Below are positions 34,511 through 43,796 of a DNA stretch of 64,000 bases, one piece after another. Source of the DNA: JAVHYG01 sp040390025 (GTDB taxonomy: Bacteria; Pseudomonadota; Gammaproteobacteria; Diplorickettsiales; Diplorickettsiaceae). Made by a program: the position numbers and the translations under genes. The notes beneath the pieces were generated by a model. That model made no database searches. It was given only the letters and a program-made list of their open reading frames with translations, and was not told the origin of the DNA. Numbering within the stretch: position 1 is the first letter of the stretch; each line of letters starts with the position of its first letter. The stretch lies in assembly GCA_040390025.1 (NCBI GenBank), contig JAZJZD010000017.1, positions 1 to 64,000 of the forward strand. Direction: 5' to 3'.

Positions 34511-35143
34511 CTAGGAGTCTATGGATGACAAATTATTATCAGTATAGAGCATATAGCCGCGCTGCGCTTTACTACGAGTTTCTAAGGTGAGCGGTATTGT
34601 TTCTTTAAGGCGTTCTGCTATTTTATTCAGTTGATTTTCATCGCCCTGTTTTAGCTCTAACTCTATTTCATAAAGGGGAGTTTTACGCAGTGCAGTATTT
34701 ACACTGCCTTCATCGAGAACAAGTTCAATGTATGTGTTTTCTATCTGTAAATCCCATGCTGTTCGTTTAATGTCGGTATGAAATAACTCAATTAATGACT
34801 GATTTCCAATAACGGAAGCGATTTTTTCAGAGACGGCTTTGTCAGCAAAAGCATGGATGTTTGGCAATGTACCTTGTATGGGTTGATCCCATTCATGTCG
34901 GTGGTGCAGATCGCCTATTTTTTTACCTGCTGTTTTTAAGGTTTGTATTGTACGACCTTCCGCTTCTCGAGTACGGAGCGAAAGCCCTTGATGCCATAAA
35001 TGTAAATCAGAGGTATCAAAATATCGACTGACTAATTTTTCAGAGACAGGGGTAGGATTAGATTTAATTAAAAGGGGGTGGCGGTAAAGAAGTGTTGTAT
35101 CTGCAGGATCAATGCTTAATTTTAGTTCAATTTCAAGAAACAT
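34511..35143 (-). CDS. CYTH-domain protein (inorganic triphosphatase-like)
   Basis: A 210-residue CYTH-fold protein. The diagnostic ExExK motif is at the very start (EIELKLSI), followed by LVSRYFDTSDLHLWHQGLSL and RTREAEGRTIQTLKTAGKK, the charged strands of the triphosphate tunnel. ELVLDEGSVN and YEIELELKQGDENQL provide the acidic residues for the two metal ions. Members such as E. coli YgiF hydrolyse inorganic triphosphate; YgiF has an extra CHAD domain that is missing here. It is in a same-strand row with the CBU_0585-like gene and rpoH. Confidence 0.9.
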   Translation of the reverse strand: MFLEIELKLSIDPADTTLLYRHPLLIKSNPTPVSEKLVSRYFDTSDLHLWHQGLSLRTREAEGRTIQTLKTAGKKIGDLHHRHEWDQPIQGTLPNIHAFADKAVSEKIASVIGNQSLIELFHTDIKRTAWDLQIENTYIELVLDEGSVNTALRKTPLYEIELELKQGDENQLNKIAERLKETIPLTLETRSKAQRGYMLYTDNNLSSIDS

Positions 35144-35155
35144 AAAAAAACCTTA

Positions 35156-35326
35156 CTATTCAGTTTTTATTTTGGTGTCGCGTCGGTGAAATAAATCTTC
35201 ATATGCCTCAATTTCTTTTTGTTGGGATGCTGATTTCTGAGGATTTTTTTGATCAAAATGGTATAAAAAATTGTCAGTTTCACTGATATATTTTTTGTTA
35301 GATTTGAAACAGTCCGTAATTGACAT
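35156..35326 (-). CDS. CBU_0585-like small protein (56 aa)
   Basis: A 56-residue frame starting MSITDCFKSNKKYISETDNF and ending in HRRDTKIKTE. From memory it resembles the CBU_0585 family of small hydrophilic proteins found in Coxiella and Legionella (pattern 'ISEID-FL-xFD-x-x-P-x-x-S-x-S-Q-x-x-E-I'). Its ATG overlaps the rpoH stop in a TAATG arrangement, so it is translationally coupled to the sigma factor. The frame is too short to be obvious by length, but coupling and codon use support it. Function unknown. Confidence 0.72.
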   Translation of the reverse strand: MSITDCFKSNKKYISETDNFLYHFDQKNPQKSASQQKEIEAYEDLFHRRDTKIKTE

Positions 35327-36195
35327 TAGCTTGCACTCTCGATAGCGGTACGTAGTTCTTTGATAGCCTTTTGTTCAAGTTGACGTACTCGTTCTGCAGA
35401 TACTTCATAACGGTTTGCTAATTCTTGTAACGTGGCTTTGGGCTCTGCTAACCAACGTTCCCTAATAATAGTTTGGGAACGCGCATCTAATTGAGCAAGG
35501 GCATGATGTAAATTGATTTGGCTGGATTCTGCAGAGTCGCTGGCTTCTAGTAAGCGGGCTGGATCATATCGTGTATCTTCAAAATGGGTGTCGGGTAACG
35601 GATGGTTGAATTTAGAATCAGCGTTGTCATCAGCGCCGATATCTAAACTCATATCGTGCGAGGCTAAACGTGCTTCCATTTCACGTACTGTTTCTGGTTT
35701 TACGCCGAGGTCTTGGGCAACGGCTTCAACTTCTTTGTGGTTAAACCAACCTAACCGTGACTTCATTTTGCGTAGATTAAAAAAGAGTTTACGTTGTGCC
35801 TTAGTAGTTGCGATTTTAACGATACGCCAATTCTTTAATATAAACTCTTGGATTTCCGCTTTAATCCAATGGACAGCGAAGGAAATAAGCCGAACGCCCA
35901 CTTTTGGGTCGAAACGTTTGACGGCTTTCATCAGCCCGATATTACCTTCTTGGATAAGATCAGCTAGCGCAAGTCCATAACCCATATAGGTTTGGGCTAT
36001 GTGAACGACAAAGCGTAGATTAGCAATGACTAACTTTTTCGCCGCAGTAAGGTCATGATCGTTATAATAACGTTGGGCTAATTCGAGTTCTTCTTGGGCT
36101 GTTAAAACAGGAATTTGCCTCAGCCGCGCAAGATAAGCATCCGTACTCGTTGTGGGGAGTGAGGTGTAAAACGTTTGTAAGTGCGTATTATTCAT
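35326..36195 (-). CDS. rpoH: RNA polymerase heat-shock sigma factor RpoH (sigma-32)
   Basis: Sigma-70 family factor for heat-shock and protein-quality genes. I set the start at ATG 36195 (MNNTHLQTFYTSLPT) because GGAGG lies 5 bp upstream; the frame stays open for 14 codons before it. The product is 289 residues (E. coli 284). Region 1.2/2.1 is AYLARLRQIPVLTAQEELEL, core-binding region 2.2 is LIQEGNIGLMKAVKRFDPK, region 2.4 follows (FAVHWIKAEIQEFILKNWRI), the RpoH box is around AQRKLFFNLRKMKSRLGW, and region 4.2 is ATLQELANRYEVSAERVRQL. It is divergent from ispG. Confidence 0.96.
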   Translation of the reverse strand: MNNTHLQTFYTSLPTTSTDAYLARLRQIPVLTAQEELELAQRYYNDHDLTAAKKLVIANLRFVVHIAQTYMGYGLALADLIQEGNIGLMKAVKRFDPKVGVRLISFAVHWIKAEIQEFILKNWRIVKIATTKAQRKLFFNLRKMKSRLGWFNHKEVEAVAQDLGVKPETVREMEARLASHDMSLDIGADDNADSKFNHPLPDTHFEDTRYDPARLLEASDSAESSQINLHHALAQLDARSQTIIRERWLAEPKATLQELANRYEVSAERVRQLEQKAIKELRTAIESAS

Positions 36196-36303
36196 AGGGC
36201 CTCCGTCTCGCCTTTCGAATTGTTTTTTGCCGTTCACTTGTCGTACAATGTGCTAGAGTATAACGCAATCGATTTTCTATTTCATCTGTTTATGGCCCTA
36301 AAT

Positions 36304-37587
36304 ATGCAGGATAGCAATGTATCTGAACTGGCCTTTTCTAATAAGCGCCGTATAAGTACAAAGGTGAAGGTTGGATCGGTAGTTCTCGGCGGCGGTGCCC
36401 CTGTCGCTGTTCAATCGATGACGAATACGGATACGGAAAATAGCGAGGCTACGTCGCAGCAGATTATTGAGTTAGCTAAAGCAGGTTCCGAACTGGTTAG
36501 AATTACCGTTAATACGGAAAAAGCGGCACAGCAGGTGCCTTTCATCCGTGACCAGGTCCGCCAAGCGGGCTACCTAGTGCCGATTGTCGGGGATTTTCAT
36601 TACAATGGCCATCGCTTGTTGCGAGATTATCCAGCCTGTGCGGAAGCTTTGGACAAGTATCGTATCAATCCAGGTAATGTAGGTTATGGCGAAAAACGCG
36701 ATATCCAGTTTACTGAAATGGTTGAAATTGCACTCAAATTTAACAAACCCATACGTATTGGTGTGAATTGGGGGAGTTTAGATCAAGATCTAAGTGCTAG
36801 AGAGATGGATAAAAATGCCAAGCTAGCACATCCTTTATCTGCCACTGAGGTACTTAGAGAAACGCTTGTGTTGTCGGCTTTAACGAGTGCCGAGTTGGCG
36901 AGAAAGATAGGTTTGCCCGCGGATCAGATCGTTTTATCGTGTAAAGTGAGTAGGTCTCAGGATCTGATTGCCATTCATCGCAATCTTGCGCGCCGATGTA
37001 ACTATGCCATCCATTTAGGGCTAACTGAGGCGGGTATGGGTTCTAAGGGAATTGTCGCAACAACGGCGGCTTTAGCAATTTTATTGCAAGAAGGAATTGG
37101 TGACACTATCAGGGCGTCTTTAACACCCGAACCGGGTGGCGATCGGACGCTAGAAGTTACTGTTTGCCAGCAGATATTACAATCGATGGGTTTTCGTGCT
37201 TTTACGCCTTCCGTTTCTGCTTGTCCGGGTTGTGGCCGTACTACGAGCTCCTATTTTCAACAACTAGCCAATGAAATTGAAATTTTTATTAAAGTACGTA
37301 TGCCCATATGGCGCCAGAGATATAAAGGGGTAGAGAACCTTTCGCTTGCTGTAATGGGATGTATTGTGAATGGCCCGGGTGAGAGTAAACATGCCAATAT
37401 AGGAATTAGTTTGCCGGGTACAGGCGAACATCCTATTGCACCGGTGTTTATAGATGGTAAAAAAGCCGCCACGCTACGCGGTGAGCATATTGCTACAGAG
37501 TTTCAGGGAATTGTAGAAAACTATGTAGCAACACACTATGAGAAATTAGTCACTGATAAAAACAAGAGGATTTGTGAAACAGTATGA
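36304..37587 (+). CDS. ispG: 4-hydroxy-3-methylbut-2-enyl diphosphate synthase (flavodoxin)
   Basis: Iron-sulphur enzyme of the MEP isoprenoid pathway that converts methylerythritol cyclodiphosphate to HMBPP. I chose ATG 36304 (MQDSNVSELAFSNKRR), close in offset to known starts; ATG 36292 is an alternative and the frame is open further upstream. It has 427 residues. Motifs are APVAVQSMTNTDTENS, VGDFHYNG, RINPGNVG, RIGVNWGSLD, HLGLTEAGMGSKG and SLTPEPGGDR. The cluster cysteines are in SACPGCGRT and MGCIVNGPGESK. The following L,D-transpeptidase gene overlaps by ATGA. Confidence 0.96.
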   Translation: MQDSNVSELAFSNKRRISTKVKVGSVVLGGGAPVAVQSMTNTDTENSEATSQQIIELAKAGSELVRITVNTEKAAQQVPFIRDQVRQAGYLVPIVGDFHYNGHRLLRDYPACAEALDKYRINPGNVGYGEKRDIQFTEMVEIALKFNKPIRIGVNWGSLDQDLSAREMDKNAKLAHPLSATEVLRETLVLSALTSAELARKIGLPADQIVLSCKVSRSQDLIAIHRNLARRCNYAIHLGLTEAGMGSKGIVATTAALAILLQEGIGDTIRASLTPEPGGDRTLEVTVCQQILQSMGFRAFTPSVSACPGCGRTTSSYFQQLANEIEIFIKVRMPIWRQRYKGVENLSLAVMGCIVNGPGESKHANIGISLPGTGEHPIAPVFIDGKKAATLRGEHIATEFQGIVENYVATHYEKLVTDKNKRICETV

Positions 37588-38786
37588 AGAATATTAAGAG
37601 ACGTTTTATTTTTTGTTTTTCTGTTGGTTTATTCAGTTTAGCTTTCCACCTCGCTAACGCAGCAACACCTGGAGATAATCCATCCTACCAGCGGTTAGAA
37701 AAAATTTTACCGTTTTATCAAGCAGCTATTGAACATCCTTGGCCTTACTTAAATATCTCTGAAAGCTTAAGTGTGGGTATGCAAGAACCCGCTGTGTTGG
37801 TATTACGCCAACGTTTATGTGCGACACATGATTTATCTGCATCCGCTTGTGAGTTGCGTTTGAATGAGATGCGTTTTGATAAAGAACTCGAAGAGGCGGT
37901 CGCGTTATTCCAAGAGCGCCATGGTTTGCTGGCTGATGGTGTGGTTGGCAAAAAAACCTGTACTGCATTAAATGCTTCTCCTGAACATCGTGTCCATCAA
38001 CTGCAACTTAATTTACAGCGCTGGTCACGTTTAATCGGCTTAGCGGAACCGGCTTATATTTGGATTAATGTGCCCGATCATTACCTGCGTTTGATAAAGA
38101 ATCATCATATTATTTTTATTTCGCGGGTTATTGTCGGTAAACCTTCGCGACAAACGCCAGAAATTAATTCTAAAGTGACGCGCATTATATTAAATCCGTA
38201 TTGGACTGTTCCGCCGGGTATTGCACGTAATGATGTAATTCCTCAAATTATAAAAAATAAAAATTATTTATCACAACATCGTATGCGAGTTTTTGCTGTG
38301 GGCAAGCTTAATAAAGAGCTTGACCCAAATGAAGTAGACTGGTTAGCAGTAAAACAAAATCCTTCTCGTGTTATTTTACGCCAAGATCCAGGACCGCATA
38401 ATGCACTAGGGCAGATTAAATTTGAATTTTCTAATCCCTATTTAGTTTATTTACACGATACGCCAGCAAAGGGTTTGTTTAATGCCGAGAAGCGTTTATT
38501 TAGTTCAGGCTGTGTCCGTATGGAAGATCCATTTGACTTATTAGAAGCATTAGCTGAGTTTGATCCTTCGATCAAACAAGCGGAAGCGCAGATAGAGACA
38601 ACACTTGAATCGGGAAAAACCGTAACGCTTCGCTTAAAACAACCTGTTCCTATTCACTTGACATATATCACGGCTTGGGCAGATAAGGCAGGTGTGGTTC
38701 ATTTTTGGGATGATGTTTATGGTCGCGATCCAGTCTTGGCTAGTAATAAGAAAAAGTTAGAAAGTGATTTGCCGGCACCCATCTGA
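37584..38786 (+). CDS. L,D-transpeptidase with peptidoglycan-binding domain (YcbB/LdtD-type)
   Basis: A 400-residue periplasmic enzyme. A signal peptide (FCFSVGLFSLAFHLANAA) is followed by a short linker, a PG-binding-1 domain at about 90-130 (EAVALFQERHGLLADGVVGK) and a YkuD catalytic domain at about 155-330. The active site is His291 in YLHDTP and Cys310 in SSGCVRM. The sequence VSRIILNPYWTVPPGI-like strand (TRIILNPYWTVPPGIARND) is typical of the YcbB branch, which makes 3-3 cross-links; YcbB itself is longer (about 615 residues). It overlaps ispG by 4 bp. Together with the 13559 gene the window holds two L,D-transpeptidases. Confidence 0.92.
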   Translation: MKNIKRRFIFCFSVGLFSLAFHLANAATPGDNPSYQRLEKILPFYQAAIEHPWPYLNISESLSVGMQEPAVLVLRQRLCATHDLSASACELRLNEMRFDKELEEAVALFQERHGLLADGVVGKKTCTALNASPEHRVHQLQLNLQRWSRLIGLAEPAYIWINVPDHYLRLIKNHHIIFISRVIVGKPSRQTPEINSKVTRIILNPYWTVPPGIARNDVIPQIIKNKNYLSQHRMRVFAVGKLNKELDPNEVDWLAVKQNPSRVILRQDPGPHNALGQIKFEFSNPYLVYLHDTPAKGLFNAEKRLFSSGCVRMEDPFDLLEALAEFDPSIKQAEAQIETTLESGKTVTLRLKQPVPIHLTYITAWADKAGVVHFWDDVYGRDPVLASNKKKLESDLPAPI

Positions 38787-38791
38787 GAAGC

Positions 38792-39163
38792 CTAACGCAT
38801 CAATAAGGCAGCAGCCACTTTGCGTCCTTCTGCCATCAAGACCATATAAGTACGACAAGCCGCCGCTGTCGTCATGACTTCTATGCCAATTTTTTTTGTG
38901 TAAAAATCTGTTAAAAGTGCAGGGATAGGAAAAGAAAAATGTGGTCCGGTGCCGAGTAAAACAATAGTCGGTTCTAGATCAAAAAGTGGTAGGAAATGAG
39001 CGGCGTCGAGCTCAGCTAAGGATTGCGGTGCCCAGGGATTGATGAGTTTATTGGGCGTGACGATAAGACTATGATCAATTTTTTCATCGTTGACTTGAAT
39101 AAAACCAACATCGTATGCACGAATATGATATTGGCCTTCGCCGGTATCTAGATTTAATTCCAT
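38792..39163 (-). CDS. Mth938-like domain protein (DUF498, NDUFAF3-like)
   Basis: A 123-residue protein of the Mth938/DUF498 family, whose human member NDUFAF3 helps assemble respiratory complex I. The visible pattern is YDVGFIQVNDEKIDHSLIVT, then PSWAPQSL-like PWAPQSLAELDAAHF, then PTIVLLGTGPHFSFP and the C-terminal IGIEVMTTAAACRTYMVLMA with EGRKVAAALL. The GTG motif in a loop after a strand is the conserved core. It is convergent with the L,D-transpeptidase gene, 5 bp apart, and divergent from recJ. Its bacterial role is not established. Confidence 0.9.
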   Translation of the reverse strand: MELNLDTGEGQYHIRAYDVGFIQVNDEKIDHSLIVTPNKLINPWAPQSLAELDAAHFLPLFDLEPTIVLLGTGPHFSFPIPALLTDFYTKKIGIEVMTTAAACRTYMVLMAEGRKVAAALLMR

Positions 39164-39229
39164 AAACTTATCAGAGTTGAGCTATTTATGCAGATTGTAT
39201 ACTACCCGCAAAAGAAAATACGATTTTGC

Positions 39230-39275
39230 GTTGCTTGCCTAAAAATCCAATTGCTGTGAGTATACACTTATAAAA
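39230..39275. repeat. short intergenic repeat, family 2, copy D (fragment)
   Basis: TCCAATTGCTGTGAGTATAC matches the block at 8659-8678 closely, with the preceding GCTTGCC also similar (GCACTTGCCGAAAACC at copy B). It lies between the Mth938-like gene and recJ. Confidence 0.5.
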
Positions 39276-39348
39276 ATAGTGTTGCCCTGTTCTAATCTGA
39301 TTTTAGAAAGCCCCATTAAAATTTACGGTACTATCTCCTGGTTTTTTG

Positions 39349-41073
39349 ATGAAAAAAATACGTATACATCGTTCAACGAGTGGTTTTCCGCTTCTGCCAG
39401 AATTACATCCTGTTTTAGCTAGAGTTTATGCGGCAAGAGCTATCCAGTCTTCTGAGGATCTAGATTATGGACTAACTCGTTTGTTACATTATCAAACTTT
39501 AAAAGGGATTGAAGAGGCTGCTGCTGTTGTGGCCACAGCATTAGTACAACAGCAACGACTTCTTATCATTGGTGATTTTGATAGTGATGGTGCAACTAGT
39601 AGTGCATTGGCTGTAAGTGCCTTACGAAGCTTTGGTGCGCAGTACGTTGATTATTTAGTTCCTAATCGTTTTGAATTTGGTTATGGCTTAACGCCTGAAA
39701 TCGTGGCGGTTGCTTTAGCGAATAAAAAACCGGACCTGATTATAACGGTTGATAACGGTATTTCGAGTCATGAAGGTGTAGCGGCCGCTAAAAAAGCTGG
39801 TTTGAAGGTTGTTATTACCGACCACCATTTGCCAGGGGCTTCTTTACCGAATGCGGATGCTGTCGTCAATCCACAACAGTCGGGAGATAATTTTTCCAGT
39901 AAAAATTTAGCCGGTGTTGGCGTAATTTTTTATGTCATGCTTAGCGTACGGCAGGCCTTGCGTGAGCAACAGTGGTTTAATGAGCTACGCCCTGAGCCGA
40001 CGATGTTGCAATTTCTGGATTTAGTCGCATTGGGTACCGTCGCTGATCTCGTTACACTCGATCATAATAACCGTTTAATGGTGCATCAAGGTCTGCAATG
40101 GATAAAAGCTGGTAAAGCCAGACCAGGAATTTATGCTTTACTAAAAATAGCAAAGCGCGAAATGACTCAGTTGGTGGCTAGTGATCTGGGGTATAGCGTT
40201 GCGCCGCGTTTGAATGCGGCGGGACGTTTAGCGGATATGTCATTAGGCGTTGCTTGTTTGCTTGCCAGTGATGCCAATGAAGCACATGAAATGGCGTTAA
40301 AACTAAGTCTGTTAAATGAAGAGCGACGGACAATTGAAGATGGAATGCGGCGCGAAGCTTTTCTTGCTTTAGATAAAATACTCGAACAAAAGCCTTTAGA
40401 AAAAGGTATTTGTTTATTTGATCGCAGCTGGCACCAAGGCATTATAGGTTTGCTTGCTTCACGTATTACTGAACGTTTCCATAGGCCAAGTATTGTTTTT
40501 GCGCCGAGTCAGCAAGGTGATGAAATAAAAGGTTCTGCACGCTCTATCGAGGGCGTCCATATTCGTGATGTCTTGGAAGCTATTGCGACACGTGAACCGC
40601 AACTACTCTCTAAGTTTGGTGGTCATGCTATGGCGGCAGGTTTGACATTGCAACAAACCGATTTCGCCAGATTTTCTAAGCTTTTTCAGCTCGAGTTAAA
40701 TAAACAAGTAAATGATGAAGTTTGGCAGGGTAAGTGTTATACCGATGGCGAATTGGAGCCTCAGGATTTTTCTTTAGTTTTGGCCGAAATTTTACGTTAT
40801 AAAGCAGGCCCTTGGGGTCAAGGATTTCCTGAGCCTATTTTTGAAGGTCGTTTTAATCTATTGACGCAGAGATTAGTAGGCAACAAACACTTGAAAATGA
40901 CTTTAGGTTTAGTGGAGTCAGGCGCCCAGGTGGAGGCTATCGCATTTAATATTAATCTTAGTTGCTGGCCTAATCATAGAGCCGAACAAATTACGGCTAC
41001 TTATCGTTTAGGTGTGAATTACTACCAAGGTCGTAAAAGTTTGCAATTACTGGTGGAAACACTGGAAGCGTGA
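39349..41073 (+). CDS. recJ: single-stranded-DNA-specific exonuclease RecJ
   Basis: DHH-family 5'-3' exonuclease acting on single-stranded DNA in recombination and mismatch repair. The start is ATG 39349, one codon after a TTG at 39346; 574 residues, as usual. The five DHH motifs are visible: IIGDFDSDGATSSALA, ITVDNGISSHEG, VITDHHLPG (the DHH itself), ALGTVADLV and, after the linker, DHHA1 elements FDRSWHQGIIGLLASR, KGSARSIEGVHIRDVL and LLSKFGGHAMAAG. The C-terminal OB domain contains FEGRFNLLTQRLVGNKHLKM. A strong terminator follows. Confidence 0.97.
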   Translation: MKKIRIHRSTSGFPLLPELHPVLARVYAARAIQSSEDLDYGLTRLLHYQTLKGIEEAAAVVATALVQQQRLLIIGDFDSDGATSSALAVSALRSFGAQYVDYLVPNRFEFGYGLTPEIVAVALANKKPDLIITVDNGISSHEGVAAAKKAGLKVVITDHHLPGASLPNADAVVNPQQSGDNFSSKNLAGVGVIFYVMLSVRQALREQQWFNELRPEPTMLQFLDLVALGTVADLVTLDHNNRLMVHQGLQWIKAGKARPGIYALLKIAKREMTQLVASDLGYSVAPRLNAAGRLADMSLGVACLLASDANEAHEMALKLSLLNEERRTIEDGMRREAFLALDKILEQKPLEKGICLFDRSWHQGIIGLLASRITERFHRPSIVFAPSQQGDEIKGSARSIEGVHIRDVLEAIATREPQLLSKFGGHAMAAGLTLQQTDFARFSKLFQLELNKQVNDEVWQGKCYTDGELEPQDFSLVLAEILRYKAGPWGQGFPEPIFEGRFNLLTQRLVGNKHLKMTLGLVESGAQVEAIAFNINLSCWPNHRAEQITATYRLGVNYYQGRKSLQLLVETLEA

Positions 41074-41083
41074 AGTTAAAAAG

Positions 41084-41112
41084 AAAAAGGCCAGTAATTA
41101 CTGGCCTTTTTT
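41084..41112. terminator. bidirectional terminator after recJ
   Basis: AAAAAGGCCAGTA / TACTGGCCTTTTTT, a perfect stem of about 13 bp with a tiny loop, flanked by A- and T-runs. It serves recJ and the convergent 41133 gene. Confidence 0.85.
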
Positions 41113-41132
41113 ATGAAGTCTGTCTAAAAAAA

Positions 41133-41393
41133 TTAGTTTTTAGCAGGTTCGTTTGGATTAACGGTGCTTAGCTTGCTAAGGTCGTCCGCTTTTTTTGTAG
41201 CTAAGCTATCGTTGCTGTCTTTAGGTCCTTTTTTATGAAAAGCGTCCTTTTTAGCCGGTGTGATTACAGCTGCATTTTGTTCTGCATTCACAGAAGGGAG
41301 GCTTGTAGCATTAGTGGCTTCATCAGCTGCTAAAGCAGGGATAGCTAATACAGCGGTGGTTAAGCCTAATACAAGCGCTTGTTTCAATTTCAT
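41133..41393 (-). CDS. small secreted protein (86 aa) with signal peptide
   Basis: Not recognised. I set the start at ATG 41393 (MKLKQALVLGLTTAVLAIPA), because it yields a clean Sec signal peptide cleaved after ALA; the frame remains open 61 codons upstream but that part overlaps dusA. The mature part of about 63 residues is hydrophilic, rich in Ala, Lys, Asn and Asp (KKDAFHKKGPKDSNDSLATK), with no cysteine. GGAG precedes at a slightly long distance. It is probably an abundant small periplasmic protein, shares a terminator with recJ and is divergent from dusA. Confidence 0.68.
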   Translation of the reverse strand: MKLKQALVLGLTTAVLAIPALAADEATNATSLPSVNAEQNAAVITPAKKDAFHKKGPKDSNDSLATKKADDLSKLSTVNPNEPAKN

Positions 41394-41512
41394 GACTAAG
41401 GACTCCAATTTATTATAAGAATTGTAGAGCATGACTTTTTTGTATAAAAAAGCATGTGGCGCTATCATACCCAGTAAAAAACAGAGTGGGAAGACCTTTT
41501 TAGAAAAAAAAT

Positions 41513-42505
41513 ATGAAAAAACAGCCAAAACAAACACAAAGCTCCTTGATGGTAGCTCCCATGATGGGTTGGACAACGCGTCATTACCGCTATTTTCTGC
41601 GACTTATTTCAAAAAATGTGCGTTTATATACGGAGATGTTAACGACAGGCGCTGTTTTGAATAGCGCTAATCGTCGTTTATTAACCTATCATGCCAGCGA
41701 ACAGCCCTTGGCTATACAGTTAGGCGGTAGTGTTGCCAAGGAATTAGCACAAGCGGCAAAAATAGTAGAAGCGTGTGGTTATGCAGAGATTAACCTGAAC
41801 GTCGGATGTCCGAGTGATAGAGTACAATCGGGCTGTTTTGGTGCGGTCTTATTTAAAAAGCCGATGCTTGTTGCTGAATGTGTCGCTGAGATGAAGGCCG
41901 CTGTTGGACTCCCTATTACTGTAAAAACACGTATCGGTGTAGATGATTATGAGAGCTATGATTATTTAGCGGAGTTTATTCAAAAGGTTAGCCAAGGTGG
42001 TTGCGAGACATTTATTATTCATGCGCGCAAGGCGTGGTTATCAGGTTTGAGTCCAAAAGAAAATCGTGAAGTTCCACCCTTAAACTATGCATGGGTTTAT
42101 CAAATAAAAAGGGATTTTCCTCATTTAGAGATTGTGATTAATGGTGGTATTAAGAATTTAAACGAAGCTTATGCGCATTTAAATCAGGTTGATGGCGTGA
42201 TGATAGGACGTGCAGCGTGGCATACGCCTTATCTTTTTAGAGCACTGGATATTCCGCAAAATGTGGGTGTACTGGAAGATGCTATAGCGGACCGTATCGC
42301 TATTGTGCAGTCTTACGTTCCTTATGTGGAAAAGGCTTTTAGGGAAGGTGAAAATCTTTCACACTTATTACAGCCTTTATTTGGGTTATTTCATGGCGTT
42401 GCTGGTGCTAAACAATGGCGCCAGCAATTAACGCAAGCAATTCAAATTAACCAATGTCCTATTATTGCTTTACAAGAAATTCTTGCAAAATTTCCAATGA
42501 TTTAG
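41513..42505 (+). CDS. dusA: tRNA-dihydrouridine(20/20a) synthase DusA
   Basis: FMN enzyme that reduces uridines 20/20a in the tRNA D-loop. The 330-residue product has the FMN-site start LMVAPMMGWTTRHYRYFLRL, EMLTTGAVLN (DusA-type), LGGSVAKELAQAAKIVEACG, the active-site cysteine in INLNVGCPSDRVQSGCFGA, VKTRIGVDDYESYDYL, IIHARKAWLSGLSPKENREV and VINGGIKNLNEA with GVMIGRAAWHTPYLF. GLSPKENREVPPLNY is diagnostic for DusA rather than DusB or DusC. Length fits. It is monocistronic; no start alternatives need to be considered. Confidence 0.95.
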   Translation: MKKQPKQTQSSLMVAPMMGWTTRHYRYFLRLISKNVRLYTEMLTTGAVLNSANRRLLTYHASEQPLAIQLGGSVAKELAQAAKIVEACGYAEINLNVGCPSDRVQSGCFGAVLFKKPMLVAECVAEMKAAVGLPITVKTRIGVDDYESYDYLAEFIQKVSQGGCETFIIHARKAWLSGLSPKENREVPPLNYAWVYQIKRDFPHLEIVINGGIKNLNEAYAHLNQVDGVMIGRAAWHTPYLFRALDIPQNVGVLEDAIADRIAIVQSYVPYVEKAFREGENLSHLLQPLFGLFHGVAGAKQWRQQLTQAIQINQCPIIALQEILAKFPMI

Positions 42506-42648
42506 CGCTTATCTAATTCAGAACGGGTTTGTTACGGATCGATTTTTTAAAATGGACTAAAAAAAAGTTAAATGAAAATTAATTAGCTTTGTTGACGTAA
42601 ATAAAATGTTTACTTATTTTTTTAGTAACAAAGCTAATTACAAATTTT

Positions 42649-43638
42649 TTAAAATTTATACTCTGTATAGACGTCTTTCTCTTCGATTTTTGATGCAAAA
42701 TCGCTGGTGTTGTGATTGTTCGGCCGTTCTTCAGCGGCAAATAAACCATGTGTTGAAAGAAGTTGCGCCACCCAGATGGTGGGGTTTGTCGAATTTGCGC
42801 TCATTGAAACTTCAAGGCTTGATTGTGTTATTGGGTCATTATTCAAATAATCAGACAAATGCTTAGGATTATGTTCTTTATAATAGGCATAATCTGAAGT
42901 TAGCAAAAGTTCTATATTCGTAATAGCGCTTATTTTCCTATCTTCTTTACCTGCGATTGACCTAGACTGAGGCCATTTGTTAGCTAAAAATTGCGTTATA
43001 GCAACTAGCCAAACCCAGCGGTTAAACATTTCGCTTGTTTTGTCAACGTCAAGTTGATCATCTGGGATATAATGTCTTCGAATTTCCGCACCTTTTTTTA
43101 AATGGTTTTCTGATAAAGTATCTTGCAATAACTTGGTTTCAGCTTCAATTAATTGCTGGTTATTTTCAGCGTTTGTGTTAGCGAAAATATTATTTGCAAG
43201 TGCTTGAACCTGCGAAAAATATCTTTGTATTTTTTCAGCAATATTGGGTAGAGCACCTCTTCTGTTTGCGTAGGCAATCACGACATAAAAAGCTAACATG
43301 GGGCAAGATGTTTTAGTATATTTTTTTAAATCACGTAGTTTTAATTGCTGGCCCTGAAGTTTCATGGCTTGATAAACAGACTCAGGTAAAAAAATATGGC
43401 TATCATCAATTTTTATTGTGGGTAAGACTACTTTTTCTATTAACCGATTTAAACTAAATTTATTTTTTTTGTTTAAATAAGACTGATTTATATTTTTAAT
43501 TTGATTAAAACTGGTTCGCATCCTAGCTTCTACCAAGGTAGTCCCAGTTTTTATATTTTTTTTATTTAGCTTAAAAATATACTGTATATTTAAAATGGCA
43601 TTTGTTATTTTTTCATTTGTTGTTTTTTCATTCGACAT
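42649..43638 (-). CDS. hypothetical protein (329 aa), effector-like
   Basis: Not recognised. The product is hydrophilic and largely helical, with an Asn/Lys-rich start (MSNEKTTNEKITNAILNIQY) and no signal peptide. Helical parts include QRYFSQVQALANNIFANTN and QLIEAETKLLQDTLSENHLK. It shares codon use and AT content with its two upstream neighbours (43797 and 45368), and the three stand in a row on one strand. No PmrA-type box was found directly upstream. The ribosome-binding site is weak. It may belong to the same set of translocated proteins; function unknown. Confidence 0.65.
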   Translation of the reverse strand: MSNEKTTNEKITNAILNIQYIFKLNKKNIKTGTTLVEARMRTSFNQIKNINQSYLNKKNKFSLNRLIEKVVLPTIKIDDSHIFLPESVYQAMKLQGQQLKLRDLKKYTKTSCPMLAFYVVIAYANRRGALPNIAEKIQRYFSQVQALANNIFANTNAENNQQLIEAETKLLQDTLSENHLKKGAEIRRHYIPDDQLDVDKTSEMFNRWVWLVAITQFLANKWPQSRSIAGKEDRKISAITNIELLLTSDYAYYKEHNPKHLSDYLNNDPITQSSLEVSMSANSTNPTIWVAQLLSTHGLFAAEERPNNHNTSDFASKIEEKDVYTEYKF

Positions 43639-43796
43639 ACGAAGGCCTATATATAGAGCCGTATGAAATACGGATTTTAGTTTATAAGATAGAAGTACAC
43701 TGGGTTGGTTTAAATTAATATTTTTTTATTCTTATTACGTGTGCCATATAATTTTATACAGCACACCTTTTCTAACGATTAATCTTTTTCCTAAGA

